Source of the DNA: JADCCX01 sp051649305
Lineage (GTDB): Bacteria; Pseudomonadota; Alphaproteobacteria; Rhizobiales; Beijerinckiaceae
DNA: 64,000 nt
Assembly (NCBI GenBank): GCA_051649305.1
Contig: JBOFGV010000048.1
Coordinates: 1 to 64,000, forward strand
Direction: 5' to 3'
Below, one piece after another: positions 1 through 8,239 of this stretch. The translations under genes were made by a program, and so were the position numbers. Every line of letters begins with the position of its first letter. Within the stretch, counting starts at the first letter, position 1. The notes under the pieces were generated by a model. It did not search any database, had not been told where the DNA came from, and saw only the letters and a list, made by a program, of their open reading frames with translations.

Positions 1-24
1 GAGCGAACGCTCTAGATACTTTGG

Positions 25-53
25 GGCGGCCAAATCCTTGGCCGCCTCTTTCT
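25..53 (+). terminator. Rho-independent terminator of an upstream gene
   Basis: A perfect 9-bp stem (GGCGGCCAA / TTGGCCGCC) with a 4-nt loop is followed by TCTTTCT. It lies just upstream of the first gene and probably ends a transcript that enters from outside the window. Confidence 0.75.
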
Positions 54-75
54 ACAACAGTTACGGAACATCCCT

Positions 76-921
76 ATGGCCGTTCGCATTGCCCAGATCT
101 CCGACACACATCTCTCGCCCGGCAAGCCGTTCTTCCGAGCGAACTTTGATCTTGTGAGCCAGAACCTGCGGGACCGACGGCCAGACATCGTCATCAACAC
201 TGGCGATCTCGCGCTTGATGGCGCAGACCTGACAGAGGATCTTGTGCTGGCAAAAGACCTGCACGATGCCATCGGTCTGGATTGCCATGTGCTGCCCGGC
301 AACCACGATGTGGGTGATCATCTGGATGTCGCCCGTCGCCAACCGGTCAATGCCGAGCGCCTGCAAAACTACCGCCGGATTTTTGGCCCTGACTACTGGA
401 CCATGAACATTCCGGGCTGGACCCTGCTTGGTCTCAACGCGCTGACTCTTGGCTCTGAGGGTCTTGGGGATGAAGCGCAGCAGGAGGTTATCCGCAAGGC
501 TTGCGAAAGCCTCAATGGACGCTCGCTCGCGATTTTCATGCACAAGCCATTGGCCGATGAAAGCTACACTGAAAACCTCAGCAGCAACCGTTTCATGACG
601 GCTGGACCACGCCGCGTGCTGCTGGATTGTCTGGGTGCTGCCCAGCCAAAGCTCGTGATGTGCGGGCATGTGCACCAATACCGCGATACGCCCATGGGAG
701 GCGCGCGCCACATCTGGTGTCCGGCCACATCATTTCTGATCAGCGATCCCTGGCAGCCGGGCTATGGCACCAAGGCGATTGGCTATCTCATGCATGAGTT
801 CAACACCGATGGCAGCCACCGCCACCGCCTGATGACCGTGCGCGGGCTTGCCCACAATGATCTGGCAGAATTCCCTGATGCCTACGGCGATGTGCGCTCC
901 TGGGGAAAAGGCGGAGCCTGA
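76..921 (+). CDS. Calcineurin-like metallophosphoesterase (phosphodiesterase, Icc/GpdQ type)
   Basis: This 281-residue cytosolic protein carries all signature blocks of the metallophosphoesterase family: DTH at residues 10-12, GDLALDG around 43-49, GNHD at 75-78, a later HKP histidine and a GHVH block. These residues bind the two metal ions that hydrolyse phosphodiesters. No signal peptide is visible. It sits between a terminator and the PHO-box-preceded phytase-like gene, so a role in releasing phosphate from organic phosphoesters is a reasonable inference. The true substrate (cAMP, glycerophosphodiesters, phosphonate esters) cannot be read from the sequence. A second, distinct member of the family lies at 13783-14619. 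Confidence 0.88.
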   Translation: MAVRIAQISDTHLSPGKPFFRANFDLVSQNLRDRRPDIVINTGDLALDGADLTEDLVLAKDLHDAIGLDCHVLPGNHDVGDHLDVARRQPVNAERLQNYRRIFGPDYWTMNIPGWTLLGLNALTLGSEGLGDEAQQEVIRKACESLNGRSLAIFMHKPLADESYTENLSSNRFMTAGPRRVLLDCLGAAQPKLVMCGHVHQYRDTPMGGARHIWCPATSFLISDPWQPGYGTKAIGYLMHEFNTDGSHRHRLMTVRGLAHNDLAEFPDAYGDVRSWGKGGA

Positions 922-937
922 ACGTATTTCTCCCGCA

Positions 938-955
938 CCGTCATCTCCATGTCAC
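938..955 (+). promoter_or_regulatory. Putative PHO box upstream of the phytase-like gene
   Basis: CCGTCAT CTCC ATGTCAC has the 7+4+7 direct-repeat layout of PhoB binding sites. A third half-site (CTGTCAA, 961-967) follows at a 12-bp offset. The site ends about 46 bp before the chosen ATG at 1002. Confidence 0.6.
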
Positions 956-1001
956 GTCAGCTGTCAAAGGAGCTGCCAGACGATGACTGATGGAGATTCT
1001 T

Positions 1002-2354
1002 ATGCGCCGTATTCTGCTCGCCACCACCGCTGCCATCCTGACCTGCGGCATTGCCCTTGCCAATGAACTGAAGGAATTTCCTTCCACACTCGTTGGCCAT
1101 GCGATGGTGCCTGCGGCAACTGTGATCCCTGCTCCAGCCGATGCCCCTGCTGATCTGAAAATGGCTGGCAAGTTCGTGACGCCGATGCGGCGCGTTGACG
1201 CTGCGGGCACAGTGATGGGCCGCTCCGCTGGTCGCCCGACCGGCATCTCGACACCCTTTCAGGGCCAGCCTGTTCAGGGCCACTCCGGCATCAAGCGCAT
1301 GGCAGATGGCAGCTTCTGGGTGCTGACCGACAACGGTTCGGGCTCGAAGATGAACTCACCGGATTCCATGCTGTTCCTCAACCGCTACCGGATCGACTGG
1401 GCGAGCGGACAGATGGAAAGACTGCAGACCATTTTCCTGTCTGACCCAGACAAGAAAGTTCCTTTCCGCATCGTGCATGACGGCACAGAGAAGCGCTATC
1501 TGACTGGCTCGGATTTTGACCTCGAAGGCTTCCAGATCATTGGTGACAAGATCTGGATCGGCGAAGAGTTTGGCCCCTTCCTCATCCGCACCGATATGAC
1601 CGGCAAGGTTGAAGCCGTGTTCGAAACGGAAGTGGACGGCAAGGTCGTGCGCTCGCCAGATCACCCGGCCGTTCAGGCCCCGGCAACACCAACCACAGCT
1701 GTGGAGACAGCCATTGGCCGCTCGCGTGGCTACGAAGGTCTGGCAGCCTCGAAAGACGGACGTTTCCTTTACGGTCTGCTGGAAGGCCCGTTGTGGGATA
1801 TGACGACAAAGACAATGGAAGCCGTCAACGGTCGTCAGTATCTGCGCATCGTCGAGTTTGATGTTCAGGCCGGCAAATGGTCGGGCCGTCACTGGAAGTA
1901 TGTGCTTGATGAGAACGGTCTTGCCATTGGCGACTTCAACATGATTGACGGTTCAACAGGCCTCATAATCGAGCGTGACAACAATGAAGGCGTTCCGGAG
2001 AAAGCCTGCCCGGCTGGCACGCGCGCTGAAACCTGCTTCCATGCCCTGCCCAAGATCAAGCGCGTTTGGAAGATTGAGATGAACGACGCCAATGTTGGTC
2101 AGGCTGTCCGCAAGATTGGCTACATCGATCTCCTGAAGATTGCTGACCCTGACAAGAAGTCGCGTGTGCCTCTGTCCAATGGTCATTTCCAGATGCCATT
2201 CTTCACCATCGAGAACGTTGATGTTGTCGATGCCGACCACATTATCGTTGGCAATGACAATAACCTGCCGTTCTCCTCAAGCCGTGATCCCAACAAGGCT
2301 GACGATAACGAGATGATCCTGCTGCGCGTGCCGGAACTGCTGCGGGCACGCTGA
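1002..2354 (+). CDS. Secreted esterase-like protein of the phytase family (PF13449-like)
   Basis: The product of about 450 residues starts with a clear Sec signal peptide (MRRILLATTAAILTCGIALA), so it should act in the periplasm. I chose ATG 1002 over ATG 990 because GGAG (992-995) sits 6 nt before it and because the shorter form begins with the signal peptide. The body shows the repeated beta-propeller-like blocks of the 'esterase-like activity of phytase' family: a TDNG turn, DLEGFQ, IGEEFGPF, RGYEGLA and a C-terminal GNDNNLPFS. Activity on phytate or other phosphate esters is inferred from family name and from the PHO box upstream; members are poorly characterised. Confidence 0.82.
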   Translation: MRRILLATTAAILTCGIALANELKEFPSTLVGHAMVPAATVIPAPADAPADLKMAGKFVTPMRRVDAAGTVMGRSAGRPTGISTPFQGQPVQGHSGIKRMADGSFWVLTDNGSGSKMNSPDSMLFLNRYRIDWASGQMERLQTIFLSDPDKKVPFRIVHDGTEKRYLTGSDFDLEGFQIIGDKIWIGEEFGPFLIRTDMTGKVEAVFETEVDGKVVRSPDHPAVQAPATPTTAVETAIGRSRGYEGLAASKDGRFLYGLLEGPLWDMTTKTMEAVNGRQYLRIVEFDVQAGKWSGRHWKYVLDENGLAIGDFNMIDGSTGLIIERDNNEGVPEKACPAGTRAETCFHALPKIKRVWKIEMNDANVGQAVRKIGYIDLLKIADPDKKSRVPLSNGHFQMPFFTIENVDVVDADHIIVGNDNNLPFSSSRDPNKADDNEMILLRVPELLRAR

Positions 2355-2369
2355 GGCGTTGTCCACAGA

Positions 2370-2387
2370 CTGTCATATAACTGTCGC
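2370..2387 (+). promoter_or_regulatory. PHO box upstream of phnC
   Basis: CTGTCAT ATAA CTGTCGC is a near-consensus PhoB box: two 7-bp direct repeats separated by 4 bp. It ends 41 bp before the phnC ATG, placing the transporter genes under phosphate-starvation control. Confidence 0.85.
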
Positions 2388-2428
2388 ATGCCAAATCTAG
2401 GCGGACGCGAGAATGAGTAGGAGTTCCG

Positions 2429-3232
2429 ATGCTTGAGATCAAAAACGTCACACGAACCTTCGGCACAAAGCATGCCGTTGATGACGTTTCGATCACGATT
2501 GATCGTGGCAGCTTTGTTGGCATCATCGGCCGCTCGGGTGCCGGCAAGTCAACACTGCTGCGAATGGTCAACCGCCTGCAGGACGTTTCAAGCGGCAGCA
2601 TCGTATGGGATGGGCAGGACGTCACCGGCCTGAAAGGTAAGGCCCTGCGTGACTGGCGCGCTTCCTGCGCCATGGTTTTCCAGCAGTTCAATATTGTTGG
2701 TCGTCTCGATGTGATGACCAACGTGCTGATGGGCCGCCTGAATCATACAACGCAGGTCCGCTCGCTCTTGAAGCTCTGGACTCCGCAAGATCGCGCCATT
2801 GCGGTTTCGGCCCTTGAGCAGTTTGACATGACAGCCATGGCTGGCCAGCGTGCTGAATCACTTTCTGGCGGTCAACAGCAGCGTGTGGCCATTGCCCGCG
2901 CTCTTGTTCAAGAGCCTGAAATCGTACTGGCGGATGAGCCGATCGCCTCGCTGGACCCACGCAACACCAAGATCGTGATGGACAGCCTGCAGCGCCTGAA
3001 CATGCAGTTTGGCATCACTGTGCTCTGCAACCTGCATGACCTTGATATCGCCAAGGATTACTGCGGCCGCCTGATTGGCATGGCGCAGGGCAAGGTGGTT
3101 TTTGATGGCGCGCCGGAAGACCTGACCGAAAGTGTCGCACGCGAACTTTACGGCCTTGAAGCCAACGAGGTCATGACCGTGCTTCCCCCTGTTGCTGCAC
3201 CTGTTCCCCATCTTGAGCCTGTTGCCGCCTGA
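2429..3232 (+). CDS. phnC: Phosphonate ABC transporter ATP-binding protein PhnC
   Basis: A 267-residue cytoplasmic ABC ATPase. Walker A is GRSGAGKST near residue 35, the Q-loop is FQQFN, the signature is LSGGQQQRVAIARAL and Walker B is EIVLADEP followed by IASLDP. The insert after the Q-loop (NVLMGRLNHT...) is typical of PhnC proteins. It is first in the gene order phnC-phnD-phnE-phnE and lies 41 bp behind a PHO box. It energises uptake of phosphonates, and in some bacteria phosphate esters or phosphite. Confidence 0.95.
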   Translation: MLEIKNVTRTFGTKHAVDDVSITIDRGSFVGIIGRSGAGKSTLLRMVNRLQDVSSGSIVWDGQDVTGLKGKALRDWRASCAMVFQQFNIVGRLDVMTNVLMGRLNHTTQVRSLLKLWTPQDRAIAVSALEQFDMTAMAGQRAESLSGGQQQRVAIARALVQEPEIVLADEPIASLDPRNTKIVMDSLQRLNMQFGITVLCNLHDLDIAKDYCGRLIGMAQGKVVFDGAPEDLTESVARELYGLEANEVMTVLPPVAAPVPHLEPVAA

Positions 3233-3271
3233 GACTTTCTCCCATCGACCAACCAACCGAGGATACAGACC

Positions 3272-4186
3272 ATGTCTATGACCCGTCGCCTTCTGATGGC
3301 CGCTGCTGCCACAGTTTTCACCATGACTGCTGCTTCCGCCCAGGAGTGGAAAGCCAAGTATCCTGAGCTTGTCTATGCTGTTGTTCCTGCCGAGAACGCC
3401 TCTGGTGTGACCGAGCGCATGGGCCCATGGCTCAACTATCTCTCTAAAGAACTCGGCGTCAAAGTGACGCTGCGCATCGCTTCTGACTACGCTGCTGTTA
3501 TTGAAGGCCAGCGTGCCGGCTCGATCCACATCGCCGACATGGGTCCATCGTCCTACATCCGCGCCCACACCGTTACAAACGGCGGCGTTGAAGCCTTTGC
3601 TGCTCAGATGAACGCTGATGGCTCAACCGGCTATTACTCTGTTGCCTATGCCAAGACATCGGCTGCAGGCACCAAGCTTGAGGACTTCAAGGGCAAGAAC
3701 CTCTGCCTCGTCGATCCAAACTCGACATCCGGCAACAACGTTCCCCTGTTCTCCATGAACAAGATGGGCATTGAGCCAGACAAGTTCTTCGCCAAGGTGA
3801 CAAGTGCTGGCAGCCATGAGAATGCCGTCATGGCAGTTCAGCAGGGCACATGCGATGTGGCTTTCAACTGGTGGAACTCTGCAACAGATTCGAACCTGTC
3901 ACGCATGGCCAACAAGAACATGGTCAAGGCGGACGATTTCAAGATCGTCTTCCGCTCGGACAAGATCCCGGGTTCGCCATGGGCCTATCTGTCATCACTG
4001 CCACCTGAATTGAAAACAGCCATCACCAAGGCCTTCTTTGATGCACCAAAAAATGACAAGGCTGCCTTTGACAAGCTGAACGACGGCAAGGCCCCTGGCT
4101 TTGCGCCGATGAAGCATGCTGACTACGCTGTGATCGTCGACCTGCAGAAGTTCGTCGACAGCCTGCGCAAGAAGAGCGGTTCGTAA
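3272..4186 (+). CDS. phnD: Phosphonate-binding periplasmic protein PhnD
   Basis: A 304-residue solute-binding protein with a Sec signal peptide of about 23 residues ending in ASAQ. The mature part matches the PhnD family: a VPAENASG block near residue 30, GPSSYI near 92, a DPNSTSGNN phosphonate-pocket block around 152 and VAFNWWNS near 200. It starts 39 nt after phnC and is separated from the permease genes by a hairpin, which would allow higher expression than the permeases. It delivers phosphonates to the PhnC/PhnE transporter. Confidence 0.95.
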   Translation: MSMTRRLLMAAAATVFTMTAASAQEWKAKYPELVYAVVPAENASGVTERMGPWLNYLSKELGVKVTLRIASDYAAVIEGQRAGSIHIADMGPSSYIRAHTVTNGGVEAFAAQMNADGSTGYYSVAYAKTSAAGTKLEDFKGKNLCLVDPNSTSGNNVPLFSMNKMGIEPDKFFAKVTSAGSHENAVMAVQQGTCDVAFNWWNSATDSNLSRMANKNMVKADDFKIVFRSDKIPGSPWAYLSSLPPELKTAITKAFFDAPKNDKAAFDKLNDGKAPGFAPMKHADYAVIVDLQKFVDSLRKKSGS

Positions 4187-4202
4187 GTCCGTACCACAAT
4201 CA

Positions 4203-4233
4203 GGGCGTCGCTGATCATCAGCGGCGCCCTTTT
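4203..4233 (+). terminator. Intercistronic hairpin/terminator between phnD and phnE
   Basis: GGGCG-CGCTGAT pairs with ATCAGCG-CGCCC across a very small loop and is followed directly by TTTT. This is a strong GC-rich intrinsic terminator or processing stem in the 50-bp gap. It may make phnD mRNA more abundant than the downstream permease mRNA. Confidence 0.75.
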
Positions 4234-4236
4234 CAT

Positions 4237-5139
4237 GTGTCTGAAAGAGATCTGATGGCCTCCGCAGTTCCCGTCTTGCCCGACAATCGTGTTGCAGAAC
4301 TCTCTGCACCTTATCGGCAGGAGATTGCTGCCAAGCGGCGCATGACCATTATCGGCGTGCTGGTTCTCGCCATCCTCACACTTGTTGCGGGCCGCGTGGC
4401 GGAAGTTGATCTCGCTAAATTCTTTTCTAACATTCACCGTTTCACAGACTATTTCTATCGTCTGTTTTTTCTTGATACCGGGGCTTCAGTTTTCACCGAC
4501 ATCAAGGAGTGGTTCTGGGGCCTTGGCAAATGGAGCCTGTTTATCTTTGACACGCTTCTGATTGCCTATCTCGGCACTTTGTTCGGTGCCATTGGCGCTT
4601 TCCTTCTGTGCTTTGCCGCAACGGTCAATCTCGCCGTCAATCCAACGCAGCGCTTCTTTGCCCGCCGCTTTCTTGAATTCTGCCGCACTGTTCCCGAGAT
4701 CGTCTTTGCGCTGATCTTCGTCGTGGCTTTTGGCCTGGGACCAGTGCCCGGCGTGCTGGCGATCATGATCCACACCTTCGGAGCCTTGGGCAAACTCTTT
4801 GCCGAAGTGGTCGAGAACATCGACATGAAGCCGGTGGAAGGGGCGATTGCCTCTGGTGCTACCCGCTGGCAGGCCATCCGCTATGCTGTGGTGCCACAGG
4901 TTCTGCCTAACTTTGCCAGCTATGCCTTGCTGCGTTTTGAAATCAATGTGCGTGGTGCTTCCGTCATGGGTTTTGTGGGGGCAGGTGGCATTGGTCAGGA
5001 ACTGATCACGGCCATCCGCAAGTTCTATTACTCCGATGTTTCCGCCATGCTTCTTTTGATCATCGCCACCGTCATGATCATCGACATTGTGACAGAGCGC
5101 ATCCGCCACAATCTGATTTCGACGGAGCATGCGAAATGA
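4237..5139 (+). CDS. phnE: Phosphonate ABC transporter permease PhnE (first copy)
   Basis: An inner-membrane permease of about 300 residues with roughly six hydrophobic segments and a binding-protein-dependent transport signature in the second half (EGAIASGATRWQAIRYAVVPQVLP). The GTG at 4237 gives the longest form. The ATG at 4255 has a better spaced purine-rich stretch (AAAGAG, 4244-4249) and may be the real start. Its 3' end overlaps the next permease by 4 nt. The two PhnE proteins probably form a heterodimeric channel with PhnC. Confidence 0.93.
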   Translation: MSERDLMASAVPVLPDNRVAELSAPYRQEIAAKRRMTIIGVLVLAILTLVAGRVAEVDLAKFFSNIHRFTDYFYRLFFLDTGASVFTDIKEWFWGLGKWSLFIFDTLLIAYLGTLFGAIGAFLLCFAATVNLAVNPTQRFFARRFLEFCRTVPEIVFALIFVVAFGLGPVPGVLAIMIHTFGALGKLFAEVVENIDMKPVEGAIASGATRWQAIRYAVVPQVLPNFASYALLRFEINVRGASVMGFVGAGGIGQELITAIRKFYYSDVSAMLLLIIATVMIIDIVTERIRHNLISTEHAK

Positions 5140-5990
5140 AAACCTCCCGCATGTTCCCGGACCAGTCGCAGATCACACAAAAATTCGGCACACTTGTCGC
5201 TGGGTCGCCACGTGAAAAATATCTGCCTTTCGTTGTTGCTGCAGTCATGCTGGCTGTGGCGGCCTTCGCGCTGTTCCGGCTGGAATTCTCCTTTGCCAGA
5301 CTGGGAACAGGCATTGTGCAGCTCGGCACCTTCCTTGGCCTGATGGTTCCACCAACGCCTGGCACTCAGCTTTGGGCGCTTCTTCATGCGTTGGCTGAAA
5401 CAGTGGCGATTGCATTTCTGGGCACATTGCTCGCTGCCATCATCGCCTTTCCCATGGGCTTTCTGGCCGCGCGTAACACTATGGCGAGTGCAGTTGTACG
5501 ATTCATCTCGCGACGCTTTTCCGATACCATTCGTGGCGTTGACACACTGATCTGGGCGTTGATCTGGATTAACGTAGTGGGCCTTGGCCCTTTCGCAGGC
5601 GTGCTTGCGATCATGACCAGCGACATCGGCGCTTTCTCAAAACTCTATTCGGAAGCCATCGAGGCCATTGACCGCAAAGCGGGTGAAGGCGTTGTCTCAA
5701 CCGGTGGCTCCGGCTTGCATGCCATTCGCTTTGGTATCGTGCCACAGGTGACGCCTGTGCTGATCAGCCAGGTGTTGTACTACTTCGAATCCAACACCCG
5801 CTCGGCCACCATCATCGGCATTGTGGGGGCTGGCGGCATCGGGCTTTATCTCGCGGAAATGATCCGCACCTATGAGTGGGACAAGGTGGCTTTTATCATT
5901 CTGATGGTACTTGTAACTGTGGCGATCATCGACTTCCTATCGTCGCGCCTGCGTCTTGCTATCGTGGGGGAAAGAAACGTTGCTTCCTGA
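5136..5990 (+). CDS. phnE: Phosphonate ABC transporter permease PhnE (second copy)
   Basis: A 284-residue inner-membrane permease, overlapping the first phnE by ATGA. It has an N-terminal hydrophobic anchor near residues 30-50, further membrane segments, and the EAA-type loop around EGVVSTGGSGLHAIRFGIVP. It is paralogous to the preceding gene but clearly diverged (for example the longer N-terminus), so this is an old duplication as in many rhizobial phn loci rather than a recent tandem repeat. It is the last gene before the C-P lyase operon with its own PHO box. Confidence 0.94.
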   Translation: MKTSRMFPDQSQITQKFGTLVAGSPREKYLPFVVAAVMLAVAAFALFRLEFSFARLGTGIVQLGTFLGLMVPPTPGTQLWALLHALAETVAIAFLGTLLAAIIAFPMGFLAARNTMASAVVRFISRRFSDTIRGVDTLIWALIWINVVGLGPFAGVLAIMTSDIGAFSKLYSEAIEAIDRKAGEGVVSTGGSGLHAIRFGIVPQVTPVLISQVLYYFESNTRSATIIGIVGAGGIGLYLAEMIRTYEWDKVAFIILMVLVTVAIIDFLSSRLRLAIVGERNVAS

Positions 5991-6008
5991 GTTATAATGC
6001 TGTGAAAA

Positions 6009-6026
6009 TTGTCACGTTACCGTCAC
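6009..6026 (+). promoter_or_regulatory. PHO box upstream of phnG
   Basis: TTGTCAC GTTA CCGTCAC fits the 7+4+7 PhoB direct-repeat pattern and ends 22 bp before the phnG ATG. It gives the C-P lyase operon its own phosphate-starvation promoter. The short distance suggests that it overlaps the -35 region. Confidence 0.82.
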
Positions 6027-6048
6027 ATAGCTTTGGCAGTCGAACCCT

Positions 6049-6528
6049 ATGAATACCGCCAGCCCCCTTAAAAATCCTGATGGATCTGTCGCGCGTCAAT
6101 CAGCCATGGCAACTCTTGCCCGCGCTGAGCTACAAGAACTGGCAGAACCGATTGAACGTCACTGGAACAACCTTGATATCCGTGATTTGCGCGCCCCCGA
6201 GATTGGCCTCGTGATGGTGCAGGGCCGCATTGGCGGAGACGGTGCAGCGTTCAATCTGGGTGAGGCAACAGTGACCCGCGCAGTGGTTGAATTGCCCGGA
6301 GGTTTCAGAGGCTACGGCCAACGTCTCGGCCGTGATATTCGCTCAACCCGCCTCGCCGCTGTGGTTGATGCGCTTTGGCAGGATGATGCCCAGCGATCGA
6401 AGGTTGAAACCGCGATCCTCCATCCCATCCGCAACCGCCTTGCAGCCGAAGCCACCCGCAGCAAAGCAGAGACTGCCGCTACAAAAGTGGATTTCTTTAC
6501 GCTTGTCAGAGGGGACCCGGACGCATGA
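6049..6528 (+). CDS. phnG: C-P lyase core subunit PhnG
   Basis: A 159-residue protein with the conserved PhnG blocks FNLGEATVTRAVVEL and GYGQRLGRD. PhnG is part of the cytoplasmic PhnGHIJ core complex that attaches phosphonate to the ribose C1 of ATP and cleaves the C-P bond. It is the first gene of the operon, 22 bp behind a PHO box, and its stop overlaps the phnH start by 4 nt. Confidence 0.94.
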   Translation: MNTASPLKNPDGSVARQSAMATLARAELQELAEPIERHWNNLDIRDLRAPEIGLVMVQGRIGGDGAAFNLGEATVTRAVVELPGGFRGYGQRLGRDIRSTRLAAVVDALWQDDAQRSKVETAILHPIRNRLAAEATRSKAETAATKVDFFTLVRGDPDA

Positions 6529-7136
6529 GTTTTGCTGCCGCAACACACCTCGCCAGCGGGTTTCAGGAGCCGGTGTTTGACAGCCAGCGCGCCTTTCGTG
6601 CTGCCATGGATGCACTTGCCAATCCCGGCCAGATCAAGCCTGCCGGGCGTGGGCTTGATGCTGCACCGCTTCCAGCTGCTGCCGCTGCGCTTGTGTTTTC
6701 GCTTTGCGATTACGAGACCTCACTCTATCTCTCACCTTCTCTTGCGACCAAATCCGGCGTCGTGGATTACCTGCGGTTTCACACCGATGCCGTGCTTGTA
6801 TCAGAGCCTTCCGCCGCCACCTTTGCCCTGCTTGATCTTGCAGCTGACACACTTGATCTCTCGGCTTTTGCGCAAGGCACGCCGGAATATCCGGATCGCT
6901 CAACGACCATTATTGCCATCACGGACAGCCTCACATCTGGTGCACAGCTGACACTCACCGGCCCGGGAATTCAGAGCAGTATCAATCTGCATGTTACGCG
7001 GCTTCCCGCAGAATTCACGACCCAGTGGCGCGCCAACCGGACGCGTTTTCCACTTGGCGTGGACATGCTTTTTGCCACCGGAGATGCTGTCATCGGCCTG
7101 CCGCGCAGCGCGCGGATCGCAGGGGAGGCAAGCTGA
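6525..7136 (+). CDS. phnH: C-P lyase core subunit PhnH
   Basis: A 203-residue protein beginning with the typical PhnH stretch ending in FDSQRAFRAAMDALANPG and containing the YLRFHTDA block. It is a structural subunit of the C-P lyase core complex. It overlaps phnG by 4 nt, and the A of the phnI start codon is the last base of its stop codon, so translational coupling is expected. Confidence 0.93.
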   Translation: MSFAAATHLASGFQEPVFDSQRAFRAAMDALANPGQIKPAGRGLDAAPLPAAAAALVFSLCDYETSLYLSPSLATKSGVVDYLRFHTDAVLVSEPSAATFALLDLAADTLDLSAFAQGTPEYPDRSTTIIAITDSLTSGAQLTLTGPGIQSSINLHVTRLPAEFTTQWRANRTRFPLGVDMLFATGDAVIGLPRSARIAGEAS

Positions 7137-8239
7137 TGTATGTTGCCGTCAAGGGTGGCGAACGCGCTATCGACAATGCCCACCGATTGCTGGCAGACAA
7201 ACGCCGCGGTGACCGCAAGGTTGACGAAATCGGCGTTGTGCAGATCAGCGAGCAATTGACCCTGGCGGTTGACCGCGTGATGGCGGAAGGTTCGCTTTAT
7301 GACCGCGAGCTGGCAGCCCTTGCGATCAAGCAGGCGCGTGGCGACCTGATCGAGGCGATTTTCCTCGTTCGCGCCTACCGCACAACGTTGCCACGTTTCG
7401 GCTTTACCGCACCGCTGGAAACGGCTGACATGGATGTGCGCAGGCGCATCTCGGCCACCTACAAGGATTTGCCGGGTGGCCAGGTTCTGGGACCAACCTT
7501 TGACTACACGCATCGCTTGCTGGATTTCGTGCTTACGGCAGAAGCTGATGTTGCCCAGCCCGCAACAGCGCCGGTTGATACTGATGAGCGCATGCCACGT
7601 GTCACGGACATCATAGCCAACGAAGATCTCATTGAGCGCAATCCAGCGCCATCGGACGGACAACCCGTCGGAGATCTGACGCGTGATCCACTGGCGTTTC
7701 CCGCCGAGCGGGATTTGCGCCTTCAGAATCTGGCACGTGGCGACGAGGGTTTCCTACTGGCGATGGGTTATTCCACACAGCGCGGCTATGGCCGCAATCA
7801 CCCGTTTGTTGGCGAAATCCGCATGGGCGAAATCGCTGTAGAGATGATCATTCCAGACCTTGGTTTTGCCGTCCCTCTCGGCGAAGTCACCATCACGGAA
7901 TGCCAGATGGTCAACCAGTTCAAGGGTTCCAAAACCGAGCCGCCTCGCTTCACCCGTGGGTACGGGCTCAGCTTTGGACATTGCGAGCGCAAGGTGATGT
8001 CGATGGCACTGGTGGACCGGGCGCTCAGGGCAGCCGACTTTGACGAGGAGCGCAAGGGGCCCGCGCAGGATGAGGAGTTCGTGCTCTCACACTCTGACAA
8101 CGTGCAGGCCACCGGCTTTGTCGAGCATCTGAAACTGCCGCATTATGTCGACTTTCAAGCTGAGATTTCCATGCTGCGCAAGATGCGCGCACAGGTGCTC
8201 GCGCAAAGAGATCAGCCACCAGCGGAGGCTGCAGAATGA
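7136..8239 (+). CDS. phnI: C-P lyase core subunit PhnI (nucleosidase/phosphonate transfer)
   Basis: I place the start at ATG 7136, giving MYVAVKGGERAI, the conserved PhnI N-terminus; a longer open frame upstream lies inside phnH. The 367-residue protein contains the PhnI blocks FLVRAYRTTLPR, RDPLAFPA and LLAMGYSTQRGYGRNHPFVGEIR. PhnI, with G, H and L, forms the alpha-D-ribose-1-methylphosphonate-5-triphosphate intermediate from ATP and phosphonate. It overlaps phnJ by 4 nt. Confidence 0.95.
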   Translation: MYVAVKGGERAIDNAHRLLADKRRGDRKVDEIGVVQISEQLTLAVDRVMAEGSLYDRELAALAIKQARGDLIEAIFLVRAYRTTLPRFGFTAPLETADMDVRRRISATYKDLPGGQVLGPTFDYTHRLLDFVLTAEADVAQPATAPVDTDERMPRVTDIIANEDLIERNPAPSDGQPVGDLTRDPLAFPAERDLRLQNLARGDEGFLLAMGYSTQRGYGRNHPFVGEIRMGEIAVEMIIPDLGFAVPLGEVTITECQMVNQFKGSKTEPPRFTRGYGLSFGHCERKVMSMALVDRALRAADFDEERKGPAQDEEFVLSHSDNVQATGFVEHLKLPHYVDFQAEISMLRKMRAQVLAQRDQPPAEAAE

